Part shown: piece after piece, positions 17,461 through 25,283 of the stretch | Numbering within the stretch: the stretch's first letter is position 1 | How the letters are laid out: each line of letters opens with the position of its first letter | DNA from: Candidatus Omnitrophota bacterium | GTDB lineage: Bacteria; Omnitrophota; Gorgyraeia; 2-02-FULL-51-18 | Assembly (NCBI GenBank): GCA_016180585.1 | Contig: JACPAX010000007.1 | Span: 1-34,787 of the forward strand | DNA: 34,787 nt | Reading direction: 5' to 3' | Translations under genes and position numbers: made by a program | Notes under the pieces: generated by a model | The model's database searches: none | What the model was told of the DNA's origin: nothing | The model's input: the letters and a program-made list of their open reading frames with translations, nothing else

Positions 17461-18418
17461 AAAACTCGCCGAGGGGCTTGTTTTGGACGAGCTCTTTGAC
17501 CTGTCCCTCTACAACGCCCTTCGCGGGGCCGTCTCAGGGGGTCTTCAGAAGACGCTCGATGAGCTGATCCCGATCGAGACGAAGCATTATGCGTTTTGGC
17601 AGGAGTTTTATGGGCTGCGGATGGGGCGCCTGGACTTCGGCCGCCGGCTGAAGCTGGGCGTCATCGTGTTTTGCTGCAGGGTGTTCGGAGAACCGGCGGT
17701 GTACCTTATCCTGGAGGCGATAGAAATCTACGGGATACGCAAATACTTGACCATATGGAGGCTTTATCAAAATACGCCGTTGGCCGGCGCGGTGAGGACG
17801 GTATTGGAGGACGAGTTTGGGCATGAGGACCGGGTGGTCTCCGGCCTCAAGGAAAGAAAGATCAGTCCGGAACGCATCCGAAGCGTTTTTCTTGGATTTA
17901 ACGACGGGCTCGTCGAATTTCTGGGGGCCGTGGGCGGTTTTTTCGCGGCATTCCAGGATGCCGCCCCCGTTTTGATCGCCAGTTTCACCGGCGCCGCGGC
18001 CGGGGCCCTTTCGATGGCGGTGGGGGTTTTCGCCTCCTCGGGATTTGAAGAAGAGATGCAGCGGACGGCCTTGCAGAAAGAGGCGTTCTTGTCGGAGGCC
18101 GGGCGGGAGGATCGGCCGTCCATGCCTGGCCGGCCGACGGAGGCCGTCGCGCATCCTTTCGGTTCCGCCGTGATCGTCGGGCTTTCCTATCTTTTTGGAT
18201 CGTCGGTGCCGATACTTCCCGTTTTTTTCGGCGCCCAAAACGTATTTGTTTCATGGGGGTGCGGGGGGATCGTGCTGGTCCTTGTGACCGCGGTCTTGTC
18301 GTTTATCTCGGGCACGCGGATCAAGCAGCGCCTCCTGACGAACCTGGCGGTGGTGGCGGCCGCCGTGGCCGTTGCCTATGCGGTGGGCGTCTTCGTCAAA
18401 ATTTTTCTAACAGTCTGA
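17435..18418 (+). CDS. Ferritin-like/VIT fusion, probable iron exporter (MbfA type)
   Basis: A 327-residue protein from the ATG at 17435. The N-terminal half (to about residue 145) is a ferritin-like, rubrerythrin-type domain with two ExxH pairs (ETKHYAFW and EDEFGHE), the expected di-iron ligands. The C-terminal half is a VIT1/CCC1 transporter with five membrane segments: FLGFNDGLVEFLGAVGGFFAA, GAAAGALSMAVGVFASS, then two pairs of hydrophobic helices. Such fusions (Er-VIT1, e.g. MbfA of Agrobacterium and Bradyrhizobium) export ferrous iron and protect against peroxide; this role is by family. The last codons (ACA GTC TGA) are the first bases of the palindromic element at 18411, so the element supplies the stop. 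Confidence 0.85.
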   Translation: METLTAANKKLAEGLVLDELFDLSLYNALRGAVSGGLQKTLDELIPIETKHYAFWQEFYGLRMGRLDFGRRLKLGVIVFCCRVFGEPAVYLILEAIEIYGIRKYLTIWRLYQNTPLAGAVRTVLEDEFGHEDRVVSGLKERKISPERIRSVFLGFNDGLVEFLGAVGGFFAAFQDAAPVLIASFTGAAAGALSMAVGVFASSGFEEEMQRTALQKEAFLSEAGREDRPSMPGRPTEAVAHPFGSAVIVGLSYLFGSSVPILPVFFGAQNVFVSWGCGGIVLVLVTAVLSFISGTRIKQRLLTNLAVVAAAVAVAYAVGVFVKIFLTV

Positions 18419-18603
18419 TGAAAAAGCCCAATCTGCTTCGTTGCTCGGTCGCTTCCGCCTGCTGTTTTGCAGCAGGACGGACCCGTCCTCGCGAAGCACG
18501 AGGCGGGCGCTTGTGCGGCGCTATTCCCATAGCGCCTGACGAGCTTTGTGGCGGGCGCGCTCGCTTCCTCGCGCCTCGCATCTTGGGCTTTTTGATCAGA
18601 CTG
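18411..18603. repeat. 193-bp palindromic element, copy 3
   Basis: The ends are CAGTCTGATGAAAAAGCCCA (18411 on) and its near-perfect inverse TGGGCTTTTTGATCAGACTG (to 18603). The interior is as in copy 2, with about 60 extra bases containing two further hairpins (CCTGCTG-TTTTG-CAGCAGG, near 18461, and GGCGGGCGC repeats). GGTTTTTCAGCAAACGGC follows at about 18616-18633, matching the end sequence of the 9406 copy. The left end provides the stop codon of the iron transporter gene. Confidence 0.7.
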
Positions 18604-18653
18604 CATGACAAACCGGTTTTTCAGCAAACGGCTAGGTCTTGAAGCGGTTTAAA

Positions 18654-19172
18654 ATGAACGCTAAAGCGGTCGTCCCGGCGGTGATCTTTCTGACCCTTTT
18701 TCTATTGGGAACTGCTATGAGCGAAGTGGCCACGATAGAGATTTACAACGCGGTGACGGGAAAGACCGAAAAAACCAGTCCCGTCGTGAAGACGGAAGAG
18801 GAATGGAAAAAAATCCTCGCCCCCGAGGAATATCGGGTCCTGCGCGGGAAGGGGACCGAGCGCCCTTTCAGCGGGCAGTGCGCGATTCCGAAATCCGGCA
18901 AGGGAATTTATCGGTGCGCCGCCTGCGGGACGGACTTATTCCGCTACGGAAACAAATTTGAATCAGGCACCGGCTGGCCGAGTTTTTGGGATCCGGTTTC
19001 GCCGCTCAACGTCAGGATCGAAGAAGACGACAGCTTCGGAATGTCCCGTCAAGAGGCGCTCTGCGCGCGGTGCGGCGGTCATTTGGGACACGTCTTTGAC
19101 GACGGTCCGCCGCCTACCGGCAAGCGCTACTGTATCAATACCGTCGCGTTGAAACTCGCCGAAAACCGTTAA
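18654..19172 (+). CDS. msrB: Peptide-methionine (R)-S-oxide reductase MsrB
   Basis: A 172-residue protein from the ATG at 18654 (a TTG at 18639 is an alternative). A hydrophobic N-terminus (AVVPAVIFLTLFLLGTAM) suggests export or membrane anchoring. The MsrB domain covers about residues 40-168: EEWKKILAPEEYRVLRGKGTE, zinc-binding CAAC and CARC pairs, FESGTGWPSFWDPV, GGHLGHVFDDGPPPTG and the catalytic Cys in RYCINT. It reduces methionine-R-sulfoxide in proteins; the signal segment implies repair of envelope proteins. No separate msrA is nearby. It follows a palindromic element and precedes mgtC. Confidence 0.93.
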   Translation: MNAKAVVPAVIFLTLFLLGTAMSEVATIEIYNAVTGKTEKTSPVVKTEEEWKKILAPEEYRVLRGKGTERPFSGQCAIPKSGKGIYRCAACGTDLFRYGNKFESGTGWPSFWDPVSPLNVRIEEDDSFGMSRQEALCARCGGHLGHVFDDGPPPTGKRYCINTVALKLAENR

Positions 19173-19192
19173 CCGTTTAAAGGAGGATGCGA

Positions 19193-19609
19193 ATGCTGGA
19201 TTATTCGCTTTGGGGAAAGATAGCGCTGTGTATTTTTTGCGGGACTATCGTCGGCATCGAGCGGCAAAAGCACAAAAAGCCGATCGATGTGCGGACGAGC
19301 GTCCTGATTTGTCTAGGGACGATGATTTTTATTTACCTGGCCAACCACATGGATGGCGAGAAAGACAGCACGCGCGTGCTGGGGCAGGTGGTCTCGGGAA
19401 TCGGGTTCTTGGGCGCCGGAGCCATCATCAACCGGCAGGGGCTTGTCGTCGGTCTGACGTCCGCGTCGGTCGTGTGGGTGCTGGCGGCCATCGGCGCGGC
19501 GATCGGCCTGGGTCAGCACGCCATCGGCGTGACGGTTTCTCTGATCACGCTTGCGATTTTGATGGGGTCGCATTGGTTTGAGAACCGAATGGGTCGTAAC
19601 GGCGCCTGA
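19193..19609 (+). CDS. MgtC/SapB family membrane protein
   Basis: A 138-residue protein with about four membrane segments. The family core reads GIERQKHKKPIDVRTSVLICLGTMIF, VVSGIGFLGAGAIINRQG and GLTSASVVWVLAAIGAAIGLG. I chose the ATG at 19193, which is six bases from AGGAGG; the ATG at 19187 touches that site. MgtC proteins are linked to growth under low magnesium and, in Salmonella, to control of the F-type ATP synthase; this protein lacks the extra C-terminal domain of virulence MgtC. The stop overlaps the next start by one base. Confidence 0.88.
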   Translation: MLDYSLWGKIALCIFCGTIVGIERQKHKKPIDVRTSVLICLGTMIFIYLANHMDGEKDSTRVLGQVVSGIGFLGAGAIINRQGLVVGLTSASVVWVLAAIGAAIGLGQHAIGVTVSLITLAILMGSHWFENRMGRNGA

Positions 19610-20262
19610 TGCAGTTCGATTTGTTTGACGGCTCACGAAACCAAATCCTCGGCGCGACGGTCTACGCCGATTTTAAAGAGACGCTCGCGCGTTCCAACTG
19701 CGCCCGATGCCCCCTGTCCTCGTCCCGCACGCAGATCGTCGTCGACCGGGGAAACCCCCAGGCAAAAGTCCTGATGATCGGCGAGGCCCCCGGCGAAAAC
19801 GAGGACCTGCAGGGCAGGGCCTTTGTCGGCCGCGCGGGAAAACTTCTGGACGAATTGATGCGCGAGGTCGGTTTCAACACCGAAACGGACGGCTTGATCA
19901 TCAACGTCGTCAAGTGCCGCCCGCCGGAGAATCGCGCGCCGGCCCCCAAGGAAGTCGAGGCGTGCTTTCCATTTTTAAAAAAACAGATAGAGCTCGTCAA
20001 CCCGCGCTTGATCCTGCTGCTGGGCGCCACCGCGCTCAAGCACATGGTGCCCGACAAAGAGGGATCTTCGATGAAGCGGGAGGTGGGGATCTTTTTTACC
20101 CACGCGGCGTATCCGGGAGTGGAGCTCATGGTGCTGTACCATCCCGCCTACCTTCTCCGCGATCCGCGCAAAAGACCGCTCATGGCGGAGCATCTGGCGC
20201 GGTTCCGGGAACGCTGGGCGCGCGGTCTTGAAAACGGGAAAGAAGCCAAGGACGGGGGCTAA
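19609..20262 (+). CDS. Family 4 uracil-DNA glycosylase
   Basis: A 217-residue protein. The iron-sulfur type UDG pattern is complete: CARC near residue 31, the motif GEAPGENEDLQGRAFVGRAGKLLD, VKCRPPENRAP, EACFPFLKKQI and the closing motif HPAYLLRDPRKR. Four cysteines (two in NCARC, one in VKCRPP, one in EACFPF) should hold a 4Fe-4S cluster. It removes uracil from DNA in base excision repair. Its first base overlaps the mgtC stop. The 3' end overlaps the end of a convergent PilZ gene by four bases. Confidence 0.93.
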   Translation: MQFDLFDGSRNQILGATVYADFKETLARSNCARCPLSSSRTQIVVDRGNPQAKVLMIGEAPGENEDLQGRAFVGRAGKLLDELMREVGFNTETDGLIINVVKCRPPENRAPAPKEVEACFPFLKKQIELVNPRLILLLGATALKHMVPDKEGSSMKREVGIFFTHAAYPGVELMVLYHPAYLLRDPRKRPLMAEHLARFRERWARGLENGKEAKDGG

Positions 20263-20696
20263 GGCGAGGCGAAACGGCCGGCGTACTCTTGAATCCATTT
20301 TTCCGCGGCCTCTTCCTCGGAGACTTCCCGGCCGGCCGTTTTCGAAAGCGTGTTGCGGTATTCCAGGATTTTCAGGGCTTCTTCGGCAAGCTTCGCCCGG
20401 AGGGCGCTTGAAGGGTCATGGAAGGACACGCCGGTGCGGTAGGCCCCGATTTTCCGGTCCTCCTTGGAGTAGACCACTCTGGCCTTCACCTGAAAAGACG
20501 CCTCGCGGACGGGGATGATGAGGCTGATGCTTTTCCCCTTGGGGAGCCTGTTGCGCCAGTAAAAACAAAGCCCGCCGAGCGAGATGTCGTGGGTGCTGGA
20601 AGTAAAAGAAGGGGTATGGTCGACCAGATCGAGTTCGATGGGCCAGTGGATGGGATGCCTGAAAAACTTGCGTTTTTCCTGCCCGGCGTTGAGCAT
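20259..20696 (-). CDS. PilZ-domain protein
   Basis: A 145-residue protein on the minus strand. The c-di-GMP binding residues are present: RKFFR (RxxxR, residues 9-13) and DISLGG (D/NxSxxG, about 38-43), followed by GKSISLIIPV, KARVVYSKED and GVSFHD of the beta barrel. A helical C-terminal extension of about 50 residues follows. The promoter appears to be TTGCTA-17-TATACT, with the ATG only six bases after the -10, so translation may be leaderless. It diverges from the next PilZ gene. It is a plausible receptor for c-di-GMP made by the GGDEF enzyme at 5570. Confidence 0.88.
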   Translation of the reverse strand: MLNAGQEKRKFFRHPIHWPIELDLVDHTPSFTSSTHDISLGGLCFYWRNRLPKGKSISLIIPVREASFQVKARVVYSKEDRKIGAYRTGVSFHDPSSALRAKLAEEALKILEYRNTLSKTAGREVSEEEAAEKWIQEYAGRFASP

Positions 20697-20702
20697 AGGG
20701 CA

Positions 20703-20731
20703 AGTATAGCAAAAGGCCTCCCGAATAGCAA
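20703..20731 (-). promoter_or_regulatory. Promoter of the minus-strand PilZ gene, possibly leaderless
   Basis: Read on the minus strand: TTGCTA (20731-20726), 17 bases, TATACT (20708-20703), with TG one base ahead of the -10. The start codon follows six bases after the -10, the same spacing as at higB. No Shine-Dalgarno fits between; a GGGAGG lies too far upstream and within the promoter. Confidence 0.5.
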
Positions 20732-20770
20732 TTTTAGAAAGAATGTGGTACTCTGAACGGAGGAATACCT

Positions 20771-21142
20771 ATGACCCCCGATCCAAACGCAGATCCCAAC
20801 GCGGAAAAAAGGAAGGCCAGGAGGATGCAAAGGTCCTTTACGGCGAGGGTGCAGCTGCGCACGCCCAGCCTGTTTCCTTCCTGGGACATCGTGACGGTGC
20901 AGAATTTAAGCGCCGACGGGATGCTTTTCCATTACGACAAACCGGTCGAGCCCGGCACGGTCCTGGATTTCAAAATTAATTTTCCGATGACGGACCAGCC
21001 GATCGACGGGACGGGCAGGGTGCTGCGCGCCGACACGGCCGGCCACGGGCCCTATTACCACGTCGCCGCGTATTTTACCCACATCACCCAGACCGAGCGC
21101 GAGCTCATCAACGAGTCTGCGTCCGGACTCCATTCCGAGTAG
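20771..21142 (+). CDS. PilZ-domain protein
   Basis: A 123-residue protein. The motifs are RRMQR (RxxxR, about residues 17-21) and NLSADG (NxSxxG, about 45-50), followed by the barrel strands LDFKINFPM, DGTGRVLRAD and YHVAAYFTHI. It should bind c-di-GMP. Compared with the divergent neighbour it has a polar, Pro/Asn-rich N-terminus and no long C-terminal helix. GGAGG lies seven bases before the ATG. The stop is directly followed by the yebC start with no gap, so the two are probably co-transcribed. Confidence 0.87.
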   Translation: MTPDPNADPNAEKRKARRMQRSFTARVQLRTPSLFPSWDIVTVQNLSADGMLFHYDKPVEPGTVLDFKINFPMTDQPIDGTGRVLRADTAGHGPYYHVAAYFTHITQTERELINESASGLHSE

Positions 21143-21892
21143 ATGTCAGGCCATTCCAAATGGGCAACGATTAAGCATAAGAAGGGCGCGCTGGACGCCA
21201 AGCGGGGCGCCCTGTTCACAAAGATCATTCGGGAGTTGACGGTCGCCGCCAAGAACGGCGGGGGCAATCCGGAAGCCAACCCGCGCCTGAGGACCGTGTT
21301 GCAAAAGGCCAAGGAGGCGAACATGCCCTCCGACAACATCGACCGCGCGATCAAGAAGGGGACCGGCGAGCTTCCGGGGGTTATTTACGAAGAAGTCACT
21401 TATGAAGGCTACGGGCCGGGAGGGATTGCGATTCTCATCGAGGCGCTGACGGACAACAAGAACCGGACCACGGCGGAGATCCGGAGCGCGCTCGAAAAAA
21501 GAGGCGGCAACATGTCCGGGGCGGGGTCGGTGGCCTGGCAGTTTTCCAAAAAGGGGCTTCTCTTGGTGAAGAAGGGAGCGGTCGGCGAAGACAAAATCAT
21601 GACCGTTGCGCTCGACGCCGGCGCCTCGGATTTCAGCTCGGAAAAAAATCATTATGAGATTGTCACGGAGCCCCATGATTTCGAACAGGTCAAAAAGGCG
21701 GTCACCGACGCCGGCATCCCGCTGGAGAGCGCGGAGGTCACCAAGATCCCGTCCGCGACCGTGACGCTCAATGCGGCGGACGCCAAGGCGGCGCTGGCGC
21801 TTTTGGAATCCCTGGAAGAGCACGAAGACGTCCAAAACGTCTATTCCAACGCGGATATTTCGGACCAGGCGCTTCAGGAGCTCGGCGGCTGA
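21143..21892 (+). CDS. yebC: YebC/PmpR family protein
   Basis: A 249-residue protein, full family length. The start MSGHSKWATIKHKKGALDA is diagnostic, followed by FTKIIRELTVAAKNGGGNPEANPRLR, AKEANMPSDNIDRAIKKG, YEGYGPGGIAILIEALTDNKNRT and GGNMSGAGSVAWQF. YebC proteins were long annotated as transcription regulators; recent work links the family (including human TACO1) to translation of difficult peptide stretches. Placement directly before ruvC is widely conserved. The start codon follows the PilZ stop without a gap. Confidence 0.95.
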   Translation: MSGHSKWATIKHKKGALDAKRGALFTKIIRELTVAAKNGGGNPEANPRLRTVLQKAKEANMPSDNIDRAIKKGTGELPGVIYEEVTYEGYGPGGIAILIEALTDNKNRTTAEIRSALEKRGGNMSGAGSVAWQFSKKGLLLVKKGAVGEDKIMTVALDAGASDFSSEKNHYEIVTEPHDFEQVKKAVTDAGIPLESAEVTKIPSATVTLNAADAKAALALLESLEEHEDVQNVYSNADISDQALQELGG

Positions 21893-21901
21893 CACGGGGC
21901 G

Positions 21902-22393
21902 ATGAGAATCCTCGGCGTGGATCCGGGTCTTCGGATCACGGGGTATGGGGTCATTTCGGATTCGGGCCGCCCGCGGGCGCGCGGGAACATCGAGCTTGTG
22001 GAGGCCGGGATTATCCGCACCAAAGCCGGGTCCGGGATCGCGGCAAGGCTTGAACGGGTTTACCGCGCGCTGCAGGAAGTGGTCGCGGAACTCAAGCCCG
22101 AGGTGCTCGTGATCGAGAAGCTCTATGCCCACTACCGGCATCCCGCCACCGCGATTCTGATGGGCCACGTGCGCGGGGTGGTTTGTCTTTTGAGCGGGAC
22201 CAGCGGCATTCCTTTGGTGAATCTGGCGGCCACCCGCGTGAAAAAGTCGGTCACCGGCAACGGGCGCGCGGGCAAAGGCCAGACCGCGCGGATGGTGGAG
22301 CGCTACCTGAGCCTCCGGACGGTCTCCGCGCCGTCGGACGCCACCGACGCGCTCGCGATCGCGCTCTCCTACGCGTTGAACAGAAAATTTTAA
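21902..22393 (+). CDS. ruvC: Holliday junction endonuclease RuvC
   Basis: A 163-residue protein. The RNase H-like fold and its acidic active site are visible: D7 in MRILGVDPGL, E in VLVIEKLY (about residue 69) and the pair in SDATDALAIALSYAL (about 142-145). VRGVVCLLSGTSGIPLVNLAATRVKKSVTGNGRAGKGQ is the usual central segment. It resolves Holliday junctions with RuvA and RuvB, whose genes follow. Spacing to yebC is nine bases and to ruvA 16 bases. Confidence 0.96.
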   Translation: MRILGVDPGLRITGYGVISDSGRPRARGNIELVEAGIIRTKAGSGIAARLERVYRALQEVVAELKPEVLVIEKLYAHYRHPATAILMGHVRGVVCLLSGTSGIPLVNLAATRVKKSVTGNGRAGKGQTARMVERYLSLRTVSAPSDATDALAIALSYALNRKF

Positions 22394-22409
22394 AAAAGGC
22401 GGACCGGAA

Positions 22410-23048
22410 ATGATTTCCCAGATTCACGGCGTCGTCGAGGAGATCGGCGAAAATAGCCTCAGCGTGATCGTCGGCGGGATTTCTTACGAGGTGTTTATCC
22501 CGCCGGCCGTGATGCGGAGCTTCGACGGCAGGCTCGCCAAAGACGCAAAAATCTCGCTGGTCACCTATCATTATTATCAGACGGATCCTTCCAAAAGCAT
22601 TCCGGTGCTGGTGGGCTTCTCCAACCGAGTCGAAAAAGAATTTTTTGAAAAATTCATCACCGTCTCGGGCGTGGGGCCCAAGGCGGCCGTGCGCGCGTTG
22701 AAGGCCCCCATCCCCGAGATCGCGCAGGCGATAGACGCCGGGGACCTCGGTTTTCTCAAGTCGCTTCCCGGCATCGGCGAGCAGCGCGCCAAGGAAATCA
22801 TCGCCAAGCTCCAGGGAAAGATGAGCAAATTCGGGCTGATCCAGATGCCGGCGGGCCAGGCGCCGCCCGAGAGCCCCAAGACCTCGGCGGTCCGGGAGGA
22901 GGCGCTTGAGGTTCTTTTGCAGTTGCAGTATAAGAGGGAGGAAGCCCGGGAGATGATCCGGAGGGCGTTTGCCCGGAAATCCTCGTTGGGCAGCGTCGAG
23001 GAGATTCTGAACGAAGTGTACCGTCAGAGAAAAGAAGAGCCGCGGTGA
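22410..23048 (+). CDS. ruvA: Holliday junction DNA helicase subunit RuvA
   Basis: A 212-residue protein. Domain I opens with MISQIHGVVEEIGENSLSVIVGGISYEV. Two helix-hairpin-helix motifs of domain II are seen: FITVSGVGPKAAVRAL and LKSLPGIGEQRAKEIIAKL. Domain III is the C-terminal helical part (AVREEALEVLLQLQYKREEAREMIRRA) that contacts RuvB. It binds four-way junctions as a tetramer. Its stop overlaps the ruvB start by four bases. Confidence 0.96.
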   Translation: MISQIHGVVEEIGENSLSVIVGGISYEVFIPPAVMRSFDGRLAKDAKISLVTYHYYQTDPSKSIPVLVGFSNRVEKEFFEKFITVSGVGPKAAVRALKAPIPEIAQAIDAGDLGFLKSLPGIGEQRAKEIIAKLQGKMSKFGLIQMPAGQAPPESPKTSAVREEALEVLLQLQYKREEAREMIRRAFARKSSLGSVEEILNEVYRQRKEEPR

Positions 23049-24112
23049 AAGATAAAAAAACGAAGGTCGATTCCGGAAGGGAAAAAATAAGCTTCGAGCG
23101 GACGGGCCGCGAAAAGCTTCTGGACGCCCATCCCGAGGAGGTCGACGGCGTCGTCGAGCTCTCGCTGCGGCCGTCGAGGATCGCCGAATTCATCGGCCAG
23201 GAAGGCCTCAAGGAAAACCTCAGGATCGCGCTGGAGGCGGCCAAGAAGCGCAAAGAGCCTCTCGAGCATCTCCTGCTTTCGGGCCCGCCGGGGCTGGGAA
23301 AAACGACGCTCGCGCACATCGTCGCGCATGAAATGGGGGCCAAGATCATGGCGACGAGCGGGCCGGCCATCGAGCGCGCGGGCGATCTGATCGGGATTCT
23401 TACGAATCTCGAGGGAGGGGATATCCTCTTCATCGATGAAATCCACCGCCTCTCGAAAGTCGTCGAAGAGTTTATCTACCCGGCGATGGAGGACTGCAAG
23501 ATAGACTTTGTGGTCGACAAGGGTCCGTACGCGAAGACGATCAAATTTGCCCTCAAGCGTTTCACGCTGATCGGCGCCACCACGCGGCAGGGTCTCTTGA
23601 GCTCGCCGCTCAGGGACCGCTTCGGCGTCTCGTTTCACCTCGATTTTTATGAGGCGGAGGACCTGAGGATGATCATCGAGCGTTCCGCGAGGCTCCTGTC
23701 GATCCCGATCGAGCGGGAGGCGGCGTCGGAACTGGCCCGGCGTTCGCGCGGGACGCCGAGGATAGCCAACAAACTTTTGCGGCGGGTCAGAGACTACGCG
23801 CAGGTCAAGTCCCACGATACGATCACGCCCGACGTTCTCGACAAGGCGCTGGCCGGACAGGGGATAGACCAAGCAGGGCTCGACCATCTCGACCGGAAGG
23901 TGCTCGGCGCGGTCATTGAAATTTACGGCGGCGGGCCCGTCGGGATCGAGTCTCTCGCGGCGACCCTGAACGAGGAGATCGACACGATCGTGGACGTCGT
24001 CGAGCCGTTTTTGCTGAAAAGCGGTTATTTGAAAAGGACCTCCCGCGGGCGCGAGGCGACGCCGCAGGCCTACCGGCATTTGCAGGTGCCTCAAAGCAGA
24101 CTTTCGTTCTGA
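23045..24112 (+). CDS. ruvB: Holliday junction branch migration ATPase RuvB
   Basis: A 355-residue AAA+ motor, with a slightly long N-terminal tail, from a GTG start that overlaps ruvA. Walker A is GPPGLGKTTLA, Walker B LFIDEIHRL, sensor 1 LIGATTRQG and the arginine finger region LRDRFGV. The winged-helix C-terminus ends with LKRTSRGREATPQAYRHL. RPSRIAEFIGQEGLKENLRI is the conserved N-terminal box. The gene completes a compact ruvCAB cluster. Confidence 0.97.
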   Translation: MKDKKTKVDSGREKISFERTGREKLLDAHPEEVDGVVELSLRPSRIAEFIGQEGLKENLRIALEAAKKRKEPLEHLLLSGPPGLGKTTLAHIVAHEMGAKIMATSGPAIERAGDLIGILTNLEGGDILFIDEIHRLSKVVEEFIYPAMEDCKIDFVVDKGPYAKTIKFALKRFTLIGATTRQGLLSSPLRDRFGVSFHLDFYEAEDLRMIIERSARLLSIPIEREAASELARRSRGTPRIANKLLRRVRDYAQVKSHDTITPDVLDKALAGQGIDQAGLDHLDRKVLGAVIEIYGGGPVGIESLAATLNEEIDTIVDVVEPFLLKSGYLKRTSRGREATPQAYRHLQVPQSRLSF

Positions 24113-24122
24113 CGGAGTTTTT

Positions 24123-25283
24123 GTGACGACGCGACGACTCCGGCCGGTGGTTTTTCTTTTGCTGTTTTTTTTGTTTCCCACCCATGCCTCAACGGCCGAA
24201 TCCGGAAAAGCCTCTCCCGCCATACGCGTTCTCGTGGAAGAAAATCAGAGACTCATGAGGCTCGAGATCAAGGGGCCCTATCGCGTGGAGCTTCTGCCGA
24301 CCCGGGAGGTCGTCCAAAAGGGGGAGGGACTCGACTCCACGCCCGTCTCGCCTTCCCCGCGCGGGATCCGTTTCGGAAAAGAGGCATGGGCCTGCGGGGG
24401 AATCCGCATCGAACCGGCCAGGGACAGGACGCTGGTGCTCGACCGGACGCTTTTCCGCGGTTCGCTCCAGATCCTGAAGAATAAAAACGGCTCCCTCGAC
24501 GCCGTGAACCGCCTGGACGTCGAGGGTTATCTTTACGGAGTGCTGCAGCATGAGGTCGCGTATTGGTGGCCGATGGAGGCGCTGATGGCCCAGGCGGTCG
24601 CCGCCAGGACCTATGCGCTCTACCAGTCGCAGGTCAGCCGCCAGGCGGAGTTTGACGTGAAGAGCAGCACGCATTCGCAGGTGTACGGCGGGAGCACGCT
24701 CGAGCGCGTCCGGACCCGACGGGCGGTGGACCGCACGCGCGGCCTGGTCCTGACCGCCGGGGGAAAGATATTTCCCGCTTATTTTCACGCGACCTGCGGC
24801 GGCCGGACCGCCGGGGCCAAAGAGCTCTGGAAGATCGATCTTCCGCCTCTGGCGGGAGGCGTGCGTTGCGGTTACTGCCGGATCTCCCCGCATGACTCCT
24901 GGGAATCCCGGGCGCCGCTTTCGGATATCGAAGAAAAGCTCAACGCCAACGGCCGGGGGGTCGGCCAAATCCTCTCCATCGAAAAAATCACGCAAACGCC
25001 CTCCGGCCGCGTCGGGAGCCTGCGCATGACCGGAACGGCGGGGGAGACCGTGCTCGCGGCCAAGGATTTCAGGATATGGGTCGGCGGGGACAAGCTGCGG
25101 AGCACGAATTTTACGGTGAAAATAAAAGAGGACATGGCCGAGTTTCGCGGAAAAGGGTGGGGGCACGGCGTGGGACTTTGCCAGTGGGGGACGCTGGGGC
25201 AGGCGATGCTCGGCCGCAAGTATCCGCAAATTCTCGAATTTTATTACCCCGGCTCGGAAATCAAAAATCATGATGAATCTTAA
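24123..25283 (+). CDS. SpoIID/LytB domain exported protein
   Basis: A 386-residue protein from a GTG start with a signal peptide (RRLRPVVFLLLFFLFPTHAS). The SpoIID core covers about residues 130-380: YLYGVLQHEVAYWWPMEALMAQAVAARTYAL, FDVKSSTHSQVYGG, YFHATCGGRTAGAKELW, and the closing GKGWGHGVGLCQWGTLGQA with FYYPGSEI. SpoIID of Bacillus is a lytic transglycosylase acting on peptidoglycan; homologues in non-sporulating bacteria are presumed cell-wall remodelling enzymes. The catalytic Glu in LQHEVAYWWP is present. The 3' end overlaps queA by 14 bases. Confidence 0.9.
   Translation: MTTRRLRPVVFLLLFFLFPTHASTAESGKASPAIRVLVEENQRLMRLEIKGPYRVELLPTREVVQKGEGLDSTPVSPSPRGIRFGKEAWACGGIRIEPARDRTLVLDRTLFRGSLQILKNKNGSLDAVNRLDVEGYLYGVLQHEVAYWWPMEALMAQAVAARTYALYQSQVSRQAEFDVKSSTHSQVYGGSTLERVRTRRAVDRTRGLVLTAGGKIFPAYFHATCGGRTAGAKELWKIDLPPLAGGVRCGYCRISPHDSWESRAPLSDIEEKLNANGRGVGQILSIEKITQTPSGRVGSLRMTGTAGETVLAAKDFRIWVGGDKLRSTNFTVKIKEDMAEFRGKGWGHGVGLCQWGTLGQAMLGRKYPQILEFYYPGSEIKNHDES

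Noticed and set aside
16279-18603. Palindromes considered as CRISPR repeats or simple terminators
   Set aside because: There is no regular repeat-spacer pattern and no cas gene. The units are long, shared between sites and lack a clean hairpin plus T-run.
21146-22168. 340-residue minus-strand frame opposite yebC and ruvC
   Set aside because: A shadow of two clear genes; its composition is typical of antisense GC-rich frames.
23024-24223. 399-residue minus-strand frame opposite ruvB
   Set aside because: A shadow of ruvB; no recognisable motif or ribosome binding site.
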